Source: CAMDPA01 sp965223035 (GTDB taxonomy: Bacteria > Pseudomonadota > Alphaproteobacteria > Rhizobiales > Hyphomicrobiaceae). Taken from it: DNA of 64,000 nucleotides. Shown piece after piece: positions 8,148 to 16,612 of the stretch. The stretch's first letter is position 1; each line of letters begins with the position of its first letter. The position numbers and the translations under genes are program-made. The stretch lies in NCBI GenBank assembly GCA_965223035.1, contig OZ244980.1, positions 3,782,001 through 3,846,000 on the forward strand. The letters run 5' to 3'. The notes under the pieces were generated by a model. It was not told the origin of the DNA and searched no databases. It worked only from the letters and a program-made list of their open reading frames with translations.

Positions 8148-9979
8148 CCGAACACCCCATGTAGGAACCAAACCGGGGGGCCGTCATCGCCATCGCGTCC
8201 ATAACGACCGGCCCGAAACACCCAATAGCGGGCGCCATTGGCATCTTCGATCGCGTAGTAATCGCGCGGACGGCCGTGACCGAAGGTCCGGCGCAACGCA
8301 TCCGCGGACTGCCCGATCGCGCGCCACCATTCCGGCTCGATGCGCTCCGGGCCCTCGGCGCGGACCACACGGCGCGTCAACCGGCGCCAGGTGAACCGCA
8401 GCGGCGGACCTTCAGGCACCTCGGCCAAGACCGCGATCGGCTCCGGCCGGGGCAGTAGGAACTGCGGACGTTGCGCCCGCGACAAAAGACCAGGAGGGCA
8501 GGTTGCGTGCCGATCACAGGCAGATTGCGTCGGGCTCGCTTGCGCCAGCGACGAAACGGTCAGGGCCGCCACCCGTCGCTCGGCCCGCTCCGGACAGTGG
8601 CTATCGGCGGGCAGCAACCGGATCACACTGTCGGCCCCGAGCCGATTGGAAAGTCGGTCGATCAAAGCCGCAGCCTCAGGGCCAGCCGCGGACATCTGTG
8701 CCGCCAAGGCCTGCGTCGGCAACGCCACCTGGCGTGCGCTCAGCGGCTCCACCTCGATCGCTGCCAACGTCATCACATCGATCCCGAAGCCGGCATCGAG
8801 CGTCCCGAGCTTCTCGCCCAGAAGCCGAACCAGATGTTCGGGCGCGCGCCCCGCACAGCTCAGCCCCACCCGCACATCGAGGTCGCTGCCGTCGCTGCGA
8901 TAAAAGCTCAGCACAAAGCGGGTCCCACCCCGCCCGCTGGCCTCCAATAGAGCGCACAGCTGCCCGGCGAGCTCGACAACCGCCGCCTCGACCCCGGCGG
9001 CGGTCATCAGCGGCTCTGCAAACATCCGTCGCACGAGATGACATGCCGGCTCGGCCAGACCGACACGCGGCTCCGGATCAAGGCCGAGCGCTTGATCGAG
9101 GCGAGTCAGCACGGCTCCAGCCAGGCGTTGGGCGTCGCGGGCCGACGTGCGCTGATTGCGCCGGCCCGACTTGAGGAGGCTGCGCCGCCGTTCGACGCCA
9201 GCACCAGGCCCAGCGCGAAACCGTTGCGCCAACGCCTGGCGCGGCAGATCATAAAGCTGACCAATACGATATAGCCCCAGCCGCCGCAGCACGACGACGC
9301 AGTCAACCGTGAGCCGCAACGCCTCAACCGGCAGCTCCGACAAAACCTGGCGTGACTGATCGACGGGGGCGATCACCCAGGGCGTCCGCTCAGTGACCAC
9401 GTACCGGGCCAAAGCAAAGGCTGCGCCGGCGGTATCGGCCAGACCGATGCGGGCGCTAAAGCCGAAAACGTGCAGGCGTCGACTGAGGTCCTTCAGCAGG
9501 CCGGGCTCGCCGCCGAACAAGTGCGCCACGCCGGTGATATCGATCCAAATGCCATCCTCCCATTGGTCCTCGATACCGTCCATGCCGCGCTGAGGGCCAT
9601 AGCGACCACACCACAACGCCAGCCTCCGCAGCGCCGCATGATCCTGTTCGCGTTCCGCTGGACAGGTCCGAAGCCGAGGAACAGCCGCCCGGGCATCGGT
9701 CAGCGGTAGCCCTTCAGCAAGGCCCTGTCCGCGCGCCGCAGCGTTGACCGCCGCCAGGACAAGTCCACGCGGTCCGCTTTCGACCAGCGCGAACGGCAGG
9801 GTCGACTTGGGACGGCGACGTTGAGCGTCGAGGTGATGAGCGTCGAGGTGATGTTTAGGGGCACGCTGAATAGGGGACTGCTGAGCTGTTTGCCGAGCTG
9901 CCACCGGCAGCAGCCGCCGCATCGAATGCCTGCGCTCGATCGGCCAGTCGGGCAACCAGATGGAAACGAAACGCGGCAT
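8144..9979 (-). CDS. imuB: ImuB, Y-family-like mutasome hub protein
   Basis: ImuB resembles Y-family polymerases but lacks polymerase activity in characterised members; it recruits DnaE2 and ImuA to the beta clamp. The start is the ATG giving MPRFVSIWLPDWPIERR, the typical ImuB N-terminus. The body has the Y-family order: palm-like WIDITGVAHLFGGE near residue 140, then IGLADTAGAAFALARY, a thumb-like segment with VVLRRLGLYRIGQLYDLPR, and a C-terminal region with RYWVFRAGRYG. The 611-residue product overlaps imuA by 125 bp and dnaE2 by 4 bp. A 15-bp tandem duplication inside the gene, just past the imuA stop, adds the repeated residues HLDA. Confidence 0.93.
   Translation of the reverse strand: MPRFVSIWLPDWPIERRHSMRRLLPVAARQTAQQSPIQRAPKHHLDAHHLDAQRRRPKSTLPFALVESGPRGLVLAAVNAAARGQGLAEGLPLTDARAAVPRLRTCPAEREQDHAALRRLALWCGRYGPQRGMDGIEDQWEDGIWIDITGVAHLFGGEPGLLKDLSRRLHVFGFSARIGLADTAGAAFALARYVVTERTPWVIAPVDQSRQVLSELPVEALRLTVDCVVVLRRLGLYRIGQLYDLPRQALAQRFRAGPGAGVERRRSLLKSGRRNQRTSARDAQRLAGAVLTRLDQALGLDPEPRVGLAEPACHLVRRMFAEPLMTAAGVEAAVVELAGQLCALLEASGRGGTRFVLSFYRSDGSDLDVRVGLSCAGRAPEHLVRLLGEKLGTLDAGFGIDVMTLAAIEVEPLSARQVALPTQALAAQMSAAGPEAAALIDRLSNRLGADSVIRLLPADSHCPERAERRVAALTVSSLAQASPTQSACDRHATCPPGLLSRAQRPQFLLPRPEPIAVLAEVPEGPPLRFTWRRLTRRVVRAEGPERIEPEWWRAIGQSADALRRTFGHGRPRDYYAIEDANGARYWVFRAGRYGRDGDDGPPVWFLHGVFG
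9822..9851. repeat. 15-bp tandem duplication within imuB
   Basis: Two exact adjacent copies of TGAGCGTCGAGGTGA. In imuB this adds five in-frame residues, and it begins three bases beyond the imuA stop codon. Confidence 0.9.
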
Positions 9980-10889
9980 CACACCACTCCATGATGAGCG
10001 CGACGCCGGCGGCTGACGCCGGCCGGCTCCGACAGCGTTCGAGACGAGCGATAAAACGCGTTGGGCCCGGCGCCTCAGGATCGAGCGGATTGGCAGCGCA
10101 TGGAGCCGGGCCGACACACCAACGCGTCGCGGTGGCGGCCGTCATGGCCCGATGGGGATGCGTCAGCAGGAGGCATGGTGTTTGGGTTTGGGCCGCTGCC
10201 AGCGCAAGACGGCGGGCCGGGGTCAGCGCGACGGCATCGAGCTGGCCGATCACCATCGCCAAGCAACCCGACTTCAAGGCCTCCTCGAGCGCCCACAACG
10301 TGTCGCGGGCCTTGCCTGGCTCGATCATCAAGAACCGTTGTGGATCCAAGCCCAAAGCTCGTAGACCTGGCCCGTACGGCGCCCCGAACTCTGCCGAGAC
10401 CGCCTTGCTCTGACACCATAGAATGCGTGCGCCCTCGCCGGGTTGCTGCCGACCTGCGTCATGGTCCCAATCACGGTGATCGGCCTGCAAGCGCCGTACG
10501 GCAAGCGCCAGCGCAAACCCACGGGCGGCCGCCCATGCGTCCGGCCAATCGAACGCGGTCGATGTCGCGGCCTGGCCGCTTGTGTCGCGGGCCAAGGCGC
10601 CCCCCGGCTTGATCTCATGCAGGCCAGAACATTCGAGCCCAGCAACGCCGAGCAGGGCATCGAGCGCATCCTCCCCAAACGTCCACCCCGGGTCGTTTGC
10701 GCCCAACACCGTGGAGCCGGAGGCCGTTTGAGACGACAGCAACCCTGACCTTCGCTCGATGGTCCGAACCTGGGCTCTCAAGGCCTCGAGCACTCCATTG
10801 AGCGATGTTTCGTGTCGTGACCTAGCCGACGCCACCGACGAAGCGGCAACCGAAATCGGCCTTGACCGAGGAGCGAGCGGCATCGACAT
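9855..10889 (-). CDS. imuA: ImuA, RecA-like mutasome accessory protein
   Basis: ImuA is a RecA-fold protein lacking a full recombinase function and is required with ImuB and DnaE2 for induced mutagenesis. Recognisable parts are SGLHEIKPGGA near residue 90, the RecA-like strand ARILWCQSK, then LGLDPQRFLMIEPGKARDTLWALEEALKSG, which is characteristic of ImuA. The ATG at 10889 was chosen because AAAGG lies eight bases upstream; a GTG at 10898 would leave no room for a ribosome site. The C-terminal part overlaps the start of imuB in another frame by 125 bp, so the two are likely coupled. The SOS promoter lies immediately upstream. Confidence 0.9.
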   Translation of the reverse strand: MSMPLAPRSRPISVAASSVASARSRHETSLNGVLEALRAQVRTIERRSGLLSSQTASGSTVLGANDPGWTFGEDALDALLGVAGLECSGLHEIKPGGALARDTSGQAATSTAFDWPDAWAAARGFALALAVRRLQADHRDWDHDAGRQQPGEGARILWCQSKAVSAEFGAPYGPGLRALGLDPQRFLMIEPGKARDTLWALEEALKSGCLAMVIGQLDAVALTPARRLALAAAQTQTPCLLLTHPHRAMTAATATRWCVGPAPCAANPLDPEAPGPTRFIARLERCRSRPASAAGVALIMEWCDAAFRFHLVARLADRAQAFDAAAAAGGSSANSSAVPYSACP

Positions 10890-10902
10890 GACAAGCACCT
10901 TT

Positions 10903-10917
10903 GTTCTTTTTTTGTTC
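10903..10917. promoter_or_regulatory. LexA operator 1 (GTTC-N7-GTTC)
   Basis: GTTC at 10903 and again at 10914 with a spacer of seven T residues, an exact match to the alphaproteobacterial SOS box. It overlaps the -10 element of the imuA promoter. Confidence 0.85.
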
Positions 10918-10943
10918 TATATTGCCGCCGTTCCGATTGTCAA
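10916..10943 (-). promoter_or_regulatory. Sigma-70-type promoter of the imuA-imuB-dnaE2 operon
   Basis: On the minus strand TTGACA (10943-10938) is followed after 16 bp by TATAGA (10921-10916). The -10 element overlaps LexA box 1 by two bases, so LexA bound there would block polymerase. Confidence 0.75.
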
Positions 10944-10953
10944 GGATAAAATA

Positions 10954-10968
10954 GAACAAAAAAAGAAC
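10954..10968. promoter_or_regulatory. LexA operator 2 (GAAC-N7-GAAC)
   Basis: GAAC at 10954 and 10965 with a seven-A spacer, which is the reverse complement of operator 1. It lies 10 bp upstream of the -35 element, so the promoter is bracketed by two mirrored boxes. Confidence 0.8.
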
Positions 10969-11196
10969 AAAACAGAGCCCCGTGCTCAGCGACCTGCCTA
11001 AGGAGAACTCCGAGATCTAGAGTTTCACCACAACTGTGGCTTGAATGCTCTAACCGCCGCGCGCCGTCTCATGTATACGTTGCATTAACTGCGTTGCCAC
11101 AGGATGCAACCGGTCCGGTGCCGTCGCTCGACACGGCTGCATTGGCATTGCAGTCCGACATCGGAATGCGCAGGACAAACCCAGACGGAGTCCGCA

Positions 11197-11778
11197 ATGG
11201 CTTTCGTAAAGTTCGCACGTTGCCTCATTGCACCCTTCGCCGCCTTCGCCACGCTGGCCTTGGCCGGCGCCTCCGCCCAAGCTCAAGGCTTCCTTTGGAG
11301 TGGTCCGTCGATTTTCGGCGGCAGCGGCGCAACCACGGTGCGCTTCTCGAGAAAGTACAGCCCAAGGCAAATTATCGTCAGCTTCAGCGACCGCCGGCTG
11401 TACTATATCTACAAACGCGGCACGGCGATCTCTTATCCGATCGCGGTGCCGCGCCGGCAAAGTGTCTGGCAGGGCGTCACCCGGGTGTCGATGAAGCGGG
11501 TCAACCCGCCCTGGTCACCGACGCCCACCATGCGGCGTGAAAATCCGCGCCTGCCCCGCTATGTGCCGGGCGGCCACCCGATGAACCCGCTCGGCGTCCG
11601 CGCGCTCTATCTGGGTTCCAGTGCCTATCGCATTCACGGCACCGACGCGCCATGGACAATCGGTCAGTCGGTCTCCAAAGGATGCATCCGCATGTACAAT
11701 CAGGATGTGATCCACCTGTACAACCGGGTCGGGGTCGGCACACGGGTGACGGTAACCTACAGGCGCTTCACCACCTAA
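11197..11778 (+). CDS. L,D-transpeptidase (YkuD domain), exported
   Basis: A periplasmic cysteine transpeptidase that makes 3-3 cross-links in peptidoglycan or anchors proteins to it. The chosen ATG has GGAG six bases upstream and opens a signal peptide ending near ASAQAQG (about residue 30). The YkuD domain follows: PRQIIVSFSDRRLYYI, then the catalytic motif with HGTDAPWTIG and SKGCIRMYNQDVIHLY, where the cysteine is the nucleophile. At 193 residues it is a minimal single-domain member. Upstream in-frame codons were rejected because they precede both the ribosome site and the signal peptide. Confidence 0.92.
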   Translation: MAFVKFARCLIAPFAAFATLALAGASAQAQGFLWSGPSIFGGSGATTVRFSRKYSPRQIIVSFSDRRLYYIYKRGTAISYPIAVPRRQSVWQGVTRVSMKRVNPPWSPTPTMRRENPRLPRYVPGGHPMNPLGVRALYLGSSAYRIHGTDAPWTIGQSVSKGCIRMYNQDVIHLYNRVGVGTRVTVTYRRFTT

Positions 11779-11887
11779 GCGCACCATCTGATCGAGGCGG
11801 GCAGGCACCTCGAGAAATCGCAAACCTCCCCGCGCTCGATCGACGGCATTGGGGCCGATCCGACACCACGATCACCGATTCCCACGA

Positions 11888-12030
11888 CCAGTCATGTCCG
11901 CCTGAGGCGGATGCACCGTGCCAGCGCGCTCCCCGCCGCGGCTGACGCGATGGGCCACCCCGACAAGCGTGGCCTGGGATGGCGCAGTGGAGGAATGGGC
12001 GGGGGAGCGGCAGAGTTCCAGCGCACCCTG
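11888..12030 (+). repeat. Family B palindromic repeat, copy B1
   Basis: Begins with the short palindrome TCCGCCTGAGGCGGA and the trailer GTGCCAGCGCGCTCC, then a GC-rich imperfect hairpin ending in GAGTTCCAGCGCACCC. It shares the middle segment (GTGGAGGAA followed by a G-rich run) with copy B9. Confidence 0.7.
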
Positions 12031-12070
12031 ACACGTCGTAGCCGGCAGAGACACGTCGTAGCCGGCGGAG
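12031..12070. repeat. 20-bp tandem duplication
   Basis: Two adjacent copies of a 20-bp unit beginning ACACGTCGTAGCCGGC, differing at one base, directly after repeat B1. Confidence 0.85.
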
Positions 12071-12188
12071 GCCCAAAAGGACCGGGCGCCCGCCGGGGGC
12101 CGGCGACCGGTCTCGATCTTAAGCACACGGATGGCCGTCCGCCAGCTGCCGTCCGTCAGCCGTCAGCCGTCTTGCATACAAGCATCGA

Positions 12189-13595
12189 TCAAGCCGAGTA
12201 GTACATATCGAACTCCACCGGGTGCGGCGTCATCTCAAACCGCTCCACCTCGGCCATCTTGAGTTCGATGTAAGCATCAATCATGTCGTCGGAGAATACA
12301 CCACCTGCCTTCAAAAACGCACGGTCGCGATCGAGGCATTCGACAGCCTCACGCAAGCTGCTGGAGACGGTCGGAATCTCCGCCAACTCAACCGGCGGCA
12401 GGTCGTAAAGATTCTTGTCCATCGGATCGCCGGGGTGCAGCTTGTTGGTGATGCCGTCCAATCCCGCCATCAACATCGCGGAAAATGCCAAATAGGGATT
12501 GGCGGTGGCATCCGGGAACCGCACCTCGACCCGCTTAGCTTTGGGCGAGGTGGTATAGGGGATGCGGCACGACGCCGACCGATTGCGGGCCGAGTAGGCA
12601 AGCAGCACCGGCGCCTCGTAGCCTGGCACCAAACGCTTGTAGGAATTGGTGGTCGGATTGGTGAAGGCGTTGATCGCCTTGGCGTGCTTAAGAATGCCGC
12701 CGATGTAGAACAGGCAGGTCTCACTCAAATCCGAATACTGGTTGCCGGCGAACGCGGGGCTACCCTCTTTCCAGATCGATTGGTGGCAGTGCATGCCCGA
12801 ACCGTTGTCACCGTAAACCGGCTTCGGCATGAAGGTCGCCGTCTTGCCATAGGCCTGGGCGACGTTGTGAACTACGTACTTGTAGATCTGCAAGGCATCG
12901 GCCATGCGCACGATCGGATCGAACCTGATGCCCAGCTCATGCTGGGCGGCAGCCACTTCGTGGTGATGCTTCTCGACGGCAACGCCCATCTCCGCCATCA
13001 CCGACAACATCTCAGAGCGAATGTCCTGGCAGCTGTCGACGGGTGGCACCGGGAAATACCCACCCTTGGTGCGCGGCCGGTGGGCGAGGTTGCCCATCTC
13101 GTACTCGGTCCCGGTGTTCGACGGTAGCTCCGTTGAATCGATACGGAAGCCCGTCGTTTGCGGTTCCGTCGTGAACCGGACGTCATCGAAAATGAAGAAC
13201 TCCGCCTCGGGGCCGAAGTAAACGGTATCGCCGACGCCGGTCGACTTCATGTAGGCTTCCGCCTTCTTGGCGACCGCTCGCGGATCGCGCTCGTAAAGCT
13301 CGCCGGTGGACGGCTCCAGCACATCGCAAAAGATCGCCAGCGTGGTCTGGGCGAAGAACGGGTCCATGTGGGCGCTGGCCGAATCCGGCATCAGCAGCAT
13401 GTCCGAGGACTCGATGCCCTTCCAGCCGGCAATGGAAGAGCCATCGAATGCGTAGCCGTCCGCAAACGTACCGTCGTCGACGCAGCTGGCCTCGGCGGTC
13501 ACGTGCTGCATCTTGCCCTTGCTATCGGAAAACCTGAAATCGACAAACTTCACGTCCCGATCCTTGATCATCTTCAAGACGTCGGCAACAGTCAT
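12189..13595 (-). CDS. glnA: Glutamine synthetase type I
   Basis: The dodecameric GSI enzyme makes glutamine from glutamate, ammonia and ATP. Its 468 residues match the proteobacterial GSI length. Visible signatures are FDGSSIAGWKGI (about residue 50), the ATP/glutamate-site region with KPVYGDNGSGMHCHQS, and NPTTNSYKRLVPGYEAP. The adenylylation tyrosine is Y397 in NLYDLPP, the same number as in E. coli, so activity is probably controlled by GlnE. It lies 124 bp downstream of glnB on the same strand, giving the glnB-glnA arrangement common in Rhodospirillales, and may be transcribed from the glnB promoter. Confidence 0.97.
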   Translation of the reverse strand: MTVADVLKMIKDRDVKFVDFRFSDSKGKMQHVTAEASCVDDGTFADGYAFDGSSIAGWKGIESSDMLLMPDSASAHMDPFFAQTTLAIFCDVLEPSTGELYERDPRAVAKKAEAYMKSTGVGDTVYFGPEAEFFIFDDVRFTTEPQTTGFRIDSTELPSNTGTEYEMGNLAHRPRTKGGYFPVPPVDSCQDIRSEMLSVMAEMGVAVEKHHHEVAAAQHELGIRFDPIVRMADALQIYKYVVHNVAQAYGKTATFMPKPVYGDNGSGMHCHQSIWKEGSPAFAGNQYSDLSETCLFYIGGILKHAKAINAFTNPTTNSYKRLVPGYEAPVLLAYSARNRSASCRIPYTTSPKAKRVEVRFPDATANPYLAFSAMLMAGLDGITNKLHPGDPMDKNLYDLPPVELAEIPTVSSSLREAVECLDRDRAFLKAGGVFSDDMIDAYIELKMAEVERFEMTPHPVEFDMYYSA

Positions 13596-13719
13596 ACGGA
13601 CTACTCCTTTTCAGATTTGCCAATGGTGAGATGGTCGCGGCGAAGCGGCACCGCGGCTGATGCAGTCAGTCAGGCGCCATCTCCGATCGACGTCGCCTGG
13701 CGCGTGCGGAGCAACGCGT

Positions 13720-14058
13720 TTAAATCGCTTCGCTGCCGGTTTCACCGGTGCGAATTCGAATGGCCTCTTCCACCGTGGAGATGAAAATCTTGCCGTCGCC
13801 AATACGACCGGTCTTGGCCGCCTTTTGGATTGCCTCGACGGCCTTATCGAGCATGGCGTCGGCAAGCACAACCTCGATCTTCACCTTGGGCAAGAAGTCC
13901 ACCACGTACTCTGCGCCGCGATATAGCTCGGTGTGGCCCTTTTGACGGCCGAACCCCTTGGCCTCGGTCACCGTGATTCCCTGCAGCCCAACTTCCTGCA
14001 AAGCTTCCTTTACCTCGTCGAGCTTGAACGGCTTGATGATCGCCTCGATCTTCTTCAT
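13720..14058 (-). CDS. glnB: Nitrogen regulatory protein P-II
   Basis: A trimeric signal protein that reads 2-oxoglutarate, ATP/ADP and glutamine status and controls GlnE, NtrB and other targets. All 112 residues align with PII: N-terminal MKKIEAIIKPFKLDEV, the T-loop with the uridylylation tyrosine Y51 in ELYRGAEYVVDF, the B-loop KTGRIGDGKIFI and the C-terminal RIRTGETGSEAI. Q39-K40 and the length favour GlnB over GlnK, and linkage to glnA supports this. A GG-N10-GC element 53-67 bp upstream fits sigma-54 control under nitrogen limitation. Confidence 0.97.
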   Translation of the reverse strand: MKKIEAIIKPFKLDEVKEALQEVGLQGITVTEAKGFGRQKGHTELYRGAEYVVDFLPKVKIEVVLADAMLDKAVEAIQKAAKTGRIGDGKIFISTVEEAIRIRTGETGSEAI

Positions 14059-14110
14059 GCCCTGTGCGGTGCCTCCCGGCTAAAGCCGAACATACGTTGC
14101 AAGCACGTCA

Positions 14111-14127
14111 AGCACGCCGCGTGCCAG
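14111..14127 (-). promoter_or_regulatory. Candidate sigma-54 promoter of glnB-glnA
   Basis: On the minus strand CTGGCACGCGGCGTGCT has GG and GC separated by exactly 10 bp, with TGGCACG at -24 and GTGC in place of TTGC at -12. It lies 53 bp before the glnB ATG. Confidence 0.65.
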
Positions 14128-14665
14128 CTGCATGGTTCAAGAAAAAATTGTTCCACTTCAATCAGCTATCGTTGTGCTGGCGCTCACCCATCGGAACCAA
14201 GGCCCCGCGCACTGCCTAAAACTTCTACAGATTGCCTATCAATTAGGCAATCAAGAGATTGACGCCGCACCCGCCGTTGGGGAACAACCGGTAGACCAAC
14301 ACCGCCAAGCGCATGGGCGCGATGCGGCTGGCGACGCTTCCGCAGTCAGGACGGACCTCTCGGTCTTGGGTCGCAGGAGCTCCTAATCTACCGCGTGGGA
14401 CCCATGCGTCAGCCCGGAGCCCTAGATCATCGCGCCTTAAATCGGAACCGCAACGCCAGTTCCAATTGCGCCGGTTCCGATTTAAGGCGCGAAGATGATC
14501 GCTGTTAAAGTGTAGAGCAACCTGCCTTTCATCGGGATCGTTCCGATTCCGATGAAAGGCAGGTTGCTCTAGCCTAACCTCTTGTTTGTGTTCTGGGGTT
14601 GCGAACGCTTGGCGACCTGCGCGCGCAACCAAGCGTGCGATCCAAAACACTAGGGCAATGAGCAC
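14128..14665. other. 540-bp gene-free stretch between glnB and nnr
   Basis: The first 290 bp show no convincing gene or site. The rest is repeat A1 and about 95 bp of leader before nnr. This intergenic region separates divergent transcription units. Confidence 0.6.
14422..14572 (+). repeat. Family A twin-hairpin repeat, copy A1 (near complete)
   Basis: Bounded by CTAG at 14422 and 14569. Hairpin 1 pairs GCGCCTTAAATCGGAACC-type arms around a loop containing CCAATTGCGCC; hairpin 2 pairs AGCAACCTGCCTTTCATCGG with its complement. Relative to other copies, arm positions TTTAAT are changed to TTTCAT and ATGAAA on opposite sides, preserving pairing. Confidence 0.9.
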
Positions 14666-16234
14666 ATGAACATGTCGGGCCTGGAACTGTTGACCAACCA
14701 AGAGATGGGTCGCGCGGATCGGCTGGCGATCGAACGTGGGGTGGCGTCGCTTGACCTGATGGAGCGGGCCGGTCGCGGCGTCGCCGATGCCGCCCAGCGT
14801 ATGGTGCGGCCGGGCGCCAAGATTGTCGTGTTATGCGGGCCGGGAAATAACGGGGGCGACGGCTTCGTTGCCGCTCGTCTGCTCCAACTCCGCGGCTTTG
14901 GTGTGCGCGTTATGTTGCTGTGTGCGTTGACGGCGCTACGCGGCGACGCCGCCGTGATGGCCGCGCGCTGGACCGCGCTGGCCGGTGGTTCTGTCACCGA
15001 GCTGAGCGCGACGGACCTGCCGCCAGCCGACCTGATCATCGACGCGATGTTCGGCGCCGGTTTGACACGGGCGCTCGCCGGCACAGCGGCGCACGTCGTC
15101 ACCGCGGCGGTCGCCGCCCAGGTTCCGGTTCTCGCCGTTGACGTCCCCAGTGGTCTTGACGGCTCGACCGGCCAACCGACGGGCCCGGTGTTTAAGGCAT
15201 CGCGCACCGTTACGTTTTTTCGCCGCAAGCCCGGACACCTGCTGCTGCCCGGCCGGGCGCTGTGTGGCGATGTGGAGGTGGTCGACATCGGCCTGCCGAC
15301 CGCGGTTCTGGATCAGATCCGACCGGCCACCTGCGCCAATGGGCCGGCACTCTGGATCGCTGGCCTGCCGCGCCCGGATCCAGCCGCACATAAGTATGCG
15401 CGTGGCCATGCCGTGGTCGTCTCCGGGCCGGCCTCCAGCACAGGCGCGGCCCGGCTCGGCGCGCGTGGCGCCTTGCGCGTGGGGGCAGGATTGGTCAGCG
15501 TGGCTTCACCGATGGATGCAGCCTCCATCAACGCCGCACAGCTGACCGCCATCATGGTTCGCCCGTTCGACGGCGCCGCCGGCCTCCGCGATATCTTGGC
15601 CGATCGACGCAAGAATGCTGTTTTGATCGGCCCGGGCCTGCAGGGCAGTGCGGTCGCCAGTGCTGGCAAGGCAGGGCCGCGCCCCGGCGTGTCGGCAGCA
15701 ACGGTCAGGGACCTGACGGAGGCGGCGCTGGACAGCGCCGCGGCCGTGGTGCTGGATGCCGATGCGCTGACCGCGTTCGCGTCCCATCGTCCTCGGCTGA
15801 TCGAACGGATCGGCGCCCGTGCCGGCGGACCGGTGGTGATCACGCCGCATGACGGTGAGTTCGCTAAGCTGATGGGACCGGCCGGTGGTGGATCACGCCT
15901 CGACCACGCCAGGGCCGCGGCCCAGCAATTGGCCGCGATAGTCGTGCTCAAGGGTCCCGATACGGTCATCGCGGCGCCGAACGGTCGCGCGGCGATCAAC
16001 GACAATGCGCCGGCCTGGTTGGCGACGGCGGGTTCCGGCGACGTCTTGGCCGGGCTGATCGCCGGGCTGCTCGCACAGGCGATGCCGGGTTTTGAGGCCG
16101 CGTCGGCAGCGGTTTGGCTGCACGGTGCCTGCGCGACCGAATTCGGCCCCGGGTTGATCGCCGAGGACATCCCCGAGTGCCTACCCGCCGTGCTCGCGCG
16201 GTTGGCTGAGCGCCGCCGGCACATGCCGTCCTAG
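14666..16234 (+). CDS. nnr: Bifunctional NAD(P)H-hydrate epimerase and ADP-dependent dehydratase
   Basis: A metabolite-repair enzyme that epimerises and dehydrates damaged NAD(P)HX back to NAD(P)H. The N-terminal YjeF_N epimerase domain (residues 1-210) has GPGNNGGDGFVAARLL near residue 58 and VDVPSGLDGSTG near 155. The C-terminal ribokinase-like dehydratase domain (about 235-515) has KYARGHAVVVSGP, VVITPHDGEFAKLMG, VVLKGPDTVI and the nucleotide-site motif AGSGDVLAGLIAG. At 522 residues both domains are complete. An ATG two codons later is an alternative start. Its TAG stop is the TA-G of the CTAG that opens a family B repeat. Confidence 0.95.
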   Translation: MNMSGLELLTNQEMGRADRLAIERGVASLDLMERAGRGVADAAQRMVRPGAKIVVLCGPGNNGGDGFVAARLLQLRGFGVRVMLLCALTALRGDAAVMAARWTALAGGSVTELSATDLPPADLIIDAMFGAGLTRALAGTAAHVVTAAVAAQVPVLAVDVPSGLDGSTGQPTGPVFKASRTVTFFRRKPGHLLLPGRALCGDVEVVDIGLPTAVLDQIRPATCANGPALWIAGLPRPDPAAHKYARGHAVVVSGPASSTGAARLGARGALRVGAGLVSVASPMDAASINAAQLTAIMVRPFDGAAGLRDILADRRKNAVLIGPGLQGSAVASAGKAGPRPGVSAATVRDLTEAALDSAAAVVLDADALTAFASHRPRLIERIGARAGGPVVITPHDGEFAKLMGPAGGGSRLDHARAAAQQLAAIVVLKGPDTVIAAPNGRAAINDNAPAWLATAGSGDVLAGLIAGLLAQAMPGFEAASAAVWLHGACATEFGPGLIAEDIPECLPAVLARLAERRRHMPS

Positions 16235-16285
16235 ATCATGTCCGCTAAAGGCGGACGCGCTGTGCCGGCCCGCTCACCTTGAAAC
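16231..16285 (+). repeat. Family B repeat, copy B2 (truncated)
   Basis: CTAGATCATGTCCGC opens the element and is followed by TAAAGGCGGACG, completing the short palindrome, then GTGCCGGCCCGCTCACC. The long hairpin is mostly missing. Its CTAG supplies the nnr stop codon. Confidence 0.75.
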
Positions 16286-16612
16286 GATCTGGCTCAGCAG
16301 CGGACTCAGAGGGAGTTGCCGCGGTGCGCCTGACTCTTCAGCGACGCTCATCTTTTCAGCGACGATCATCGCGCCAACGCCGAACCGCATGCGCGGTCGA
16401 CCCGGTCGGCGAAATTCGGGCGCTGTGACGATCGGCGCGATCACACTGAATCTTGACAGCCACAGCCAGGCCACGATCGGCGCCCACATTGAGGCTTGTT
16501 CATCCATTCTGCGCAAGCCGAATTGACGTGGTGAGCGGATTGCTGCACAGCTCAACCCATGCGCGACCGATCGCGGAGAACTGGCGCGCACCTCCTCCGC
16601 GGCGGAGCAACG
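16286..16612. other. 330-bp gene-free stretch with an 18-bp tandem repeat
   Basis: Between nnr and the TPR gene. TTCAGCGACG recurs at 16337 and 16355 within an imperfect 18-bp tandem duplication. No gene or clear promoter was found. Confidence 0.55.

Larger units (their letters stand above)
11779..12188. other. 410-bp gene-free stretch
   Basis: Between the convergent L,D-transpeptidase and glnA genes. It holds a family B palindromic repeat and a 20-bp tandem duplication; no ORF here has family features or a ribosome site. Confidence 0.7.

Noticed and set aside
14243..14701. 152-codon minus-strand frame before nnr
   Set aside because: Reads through repeat A1 and the nnr start; the apparent protein is the repeat's translation.
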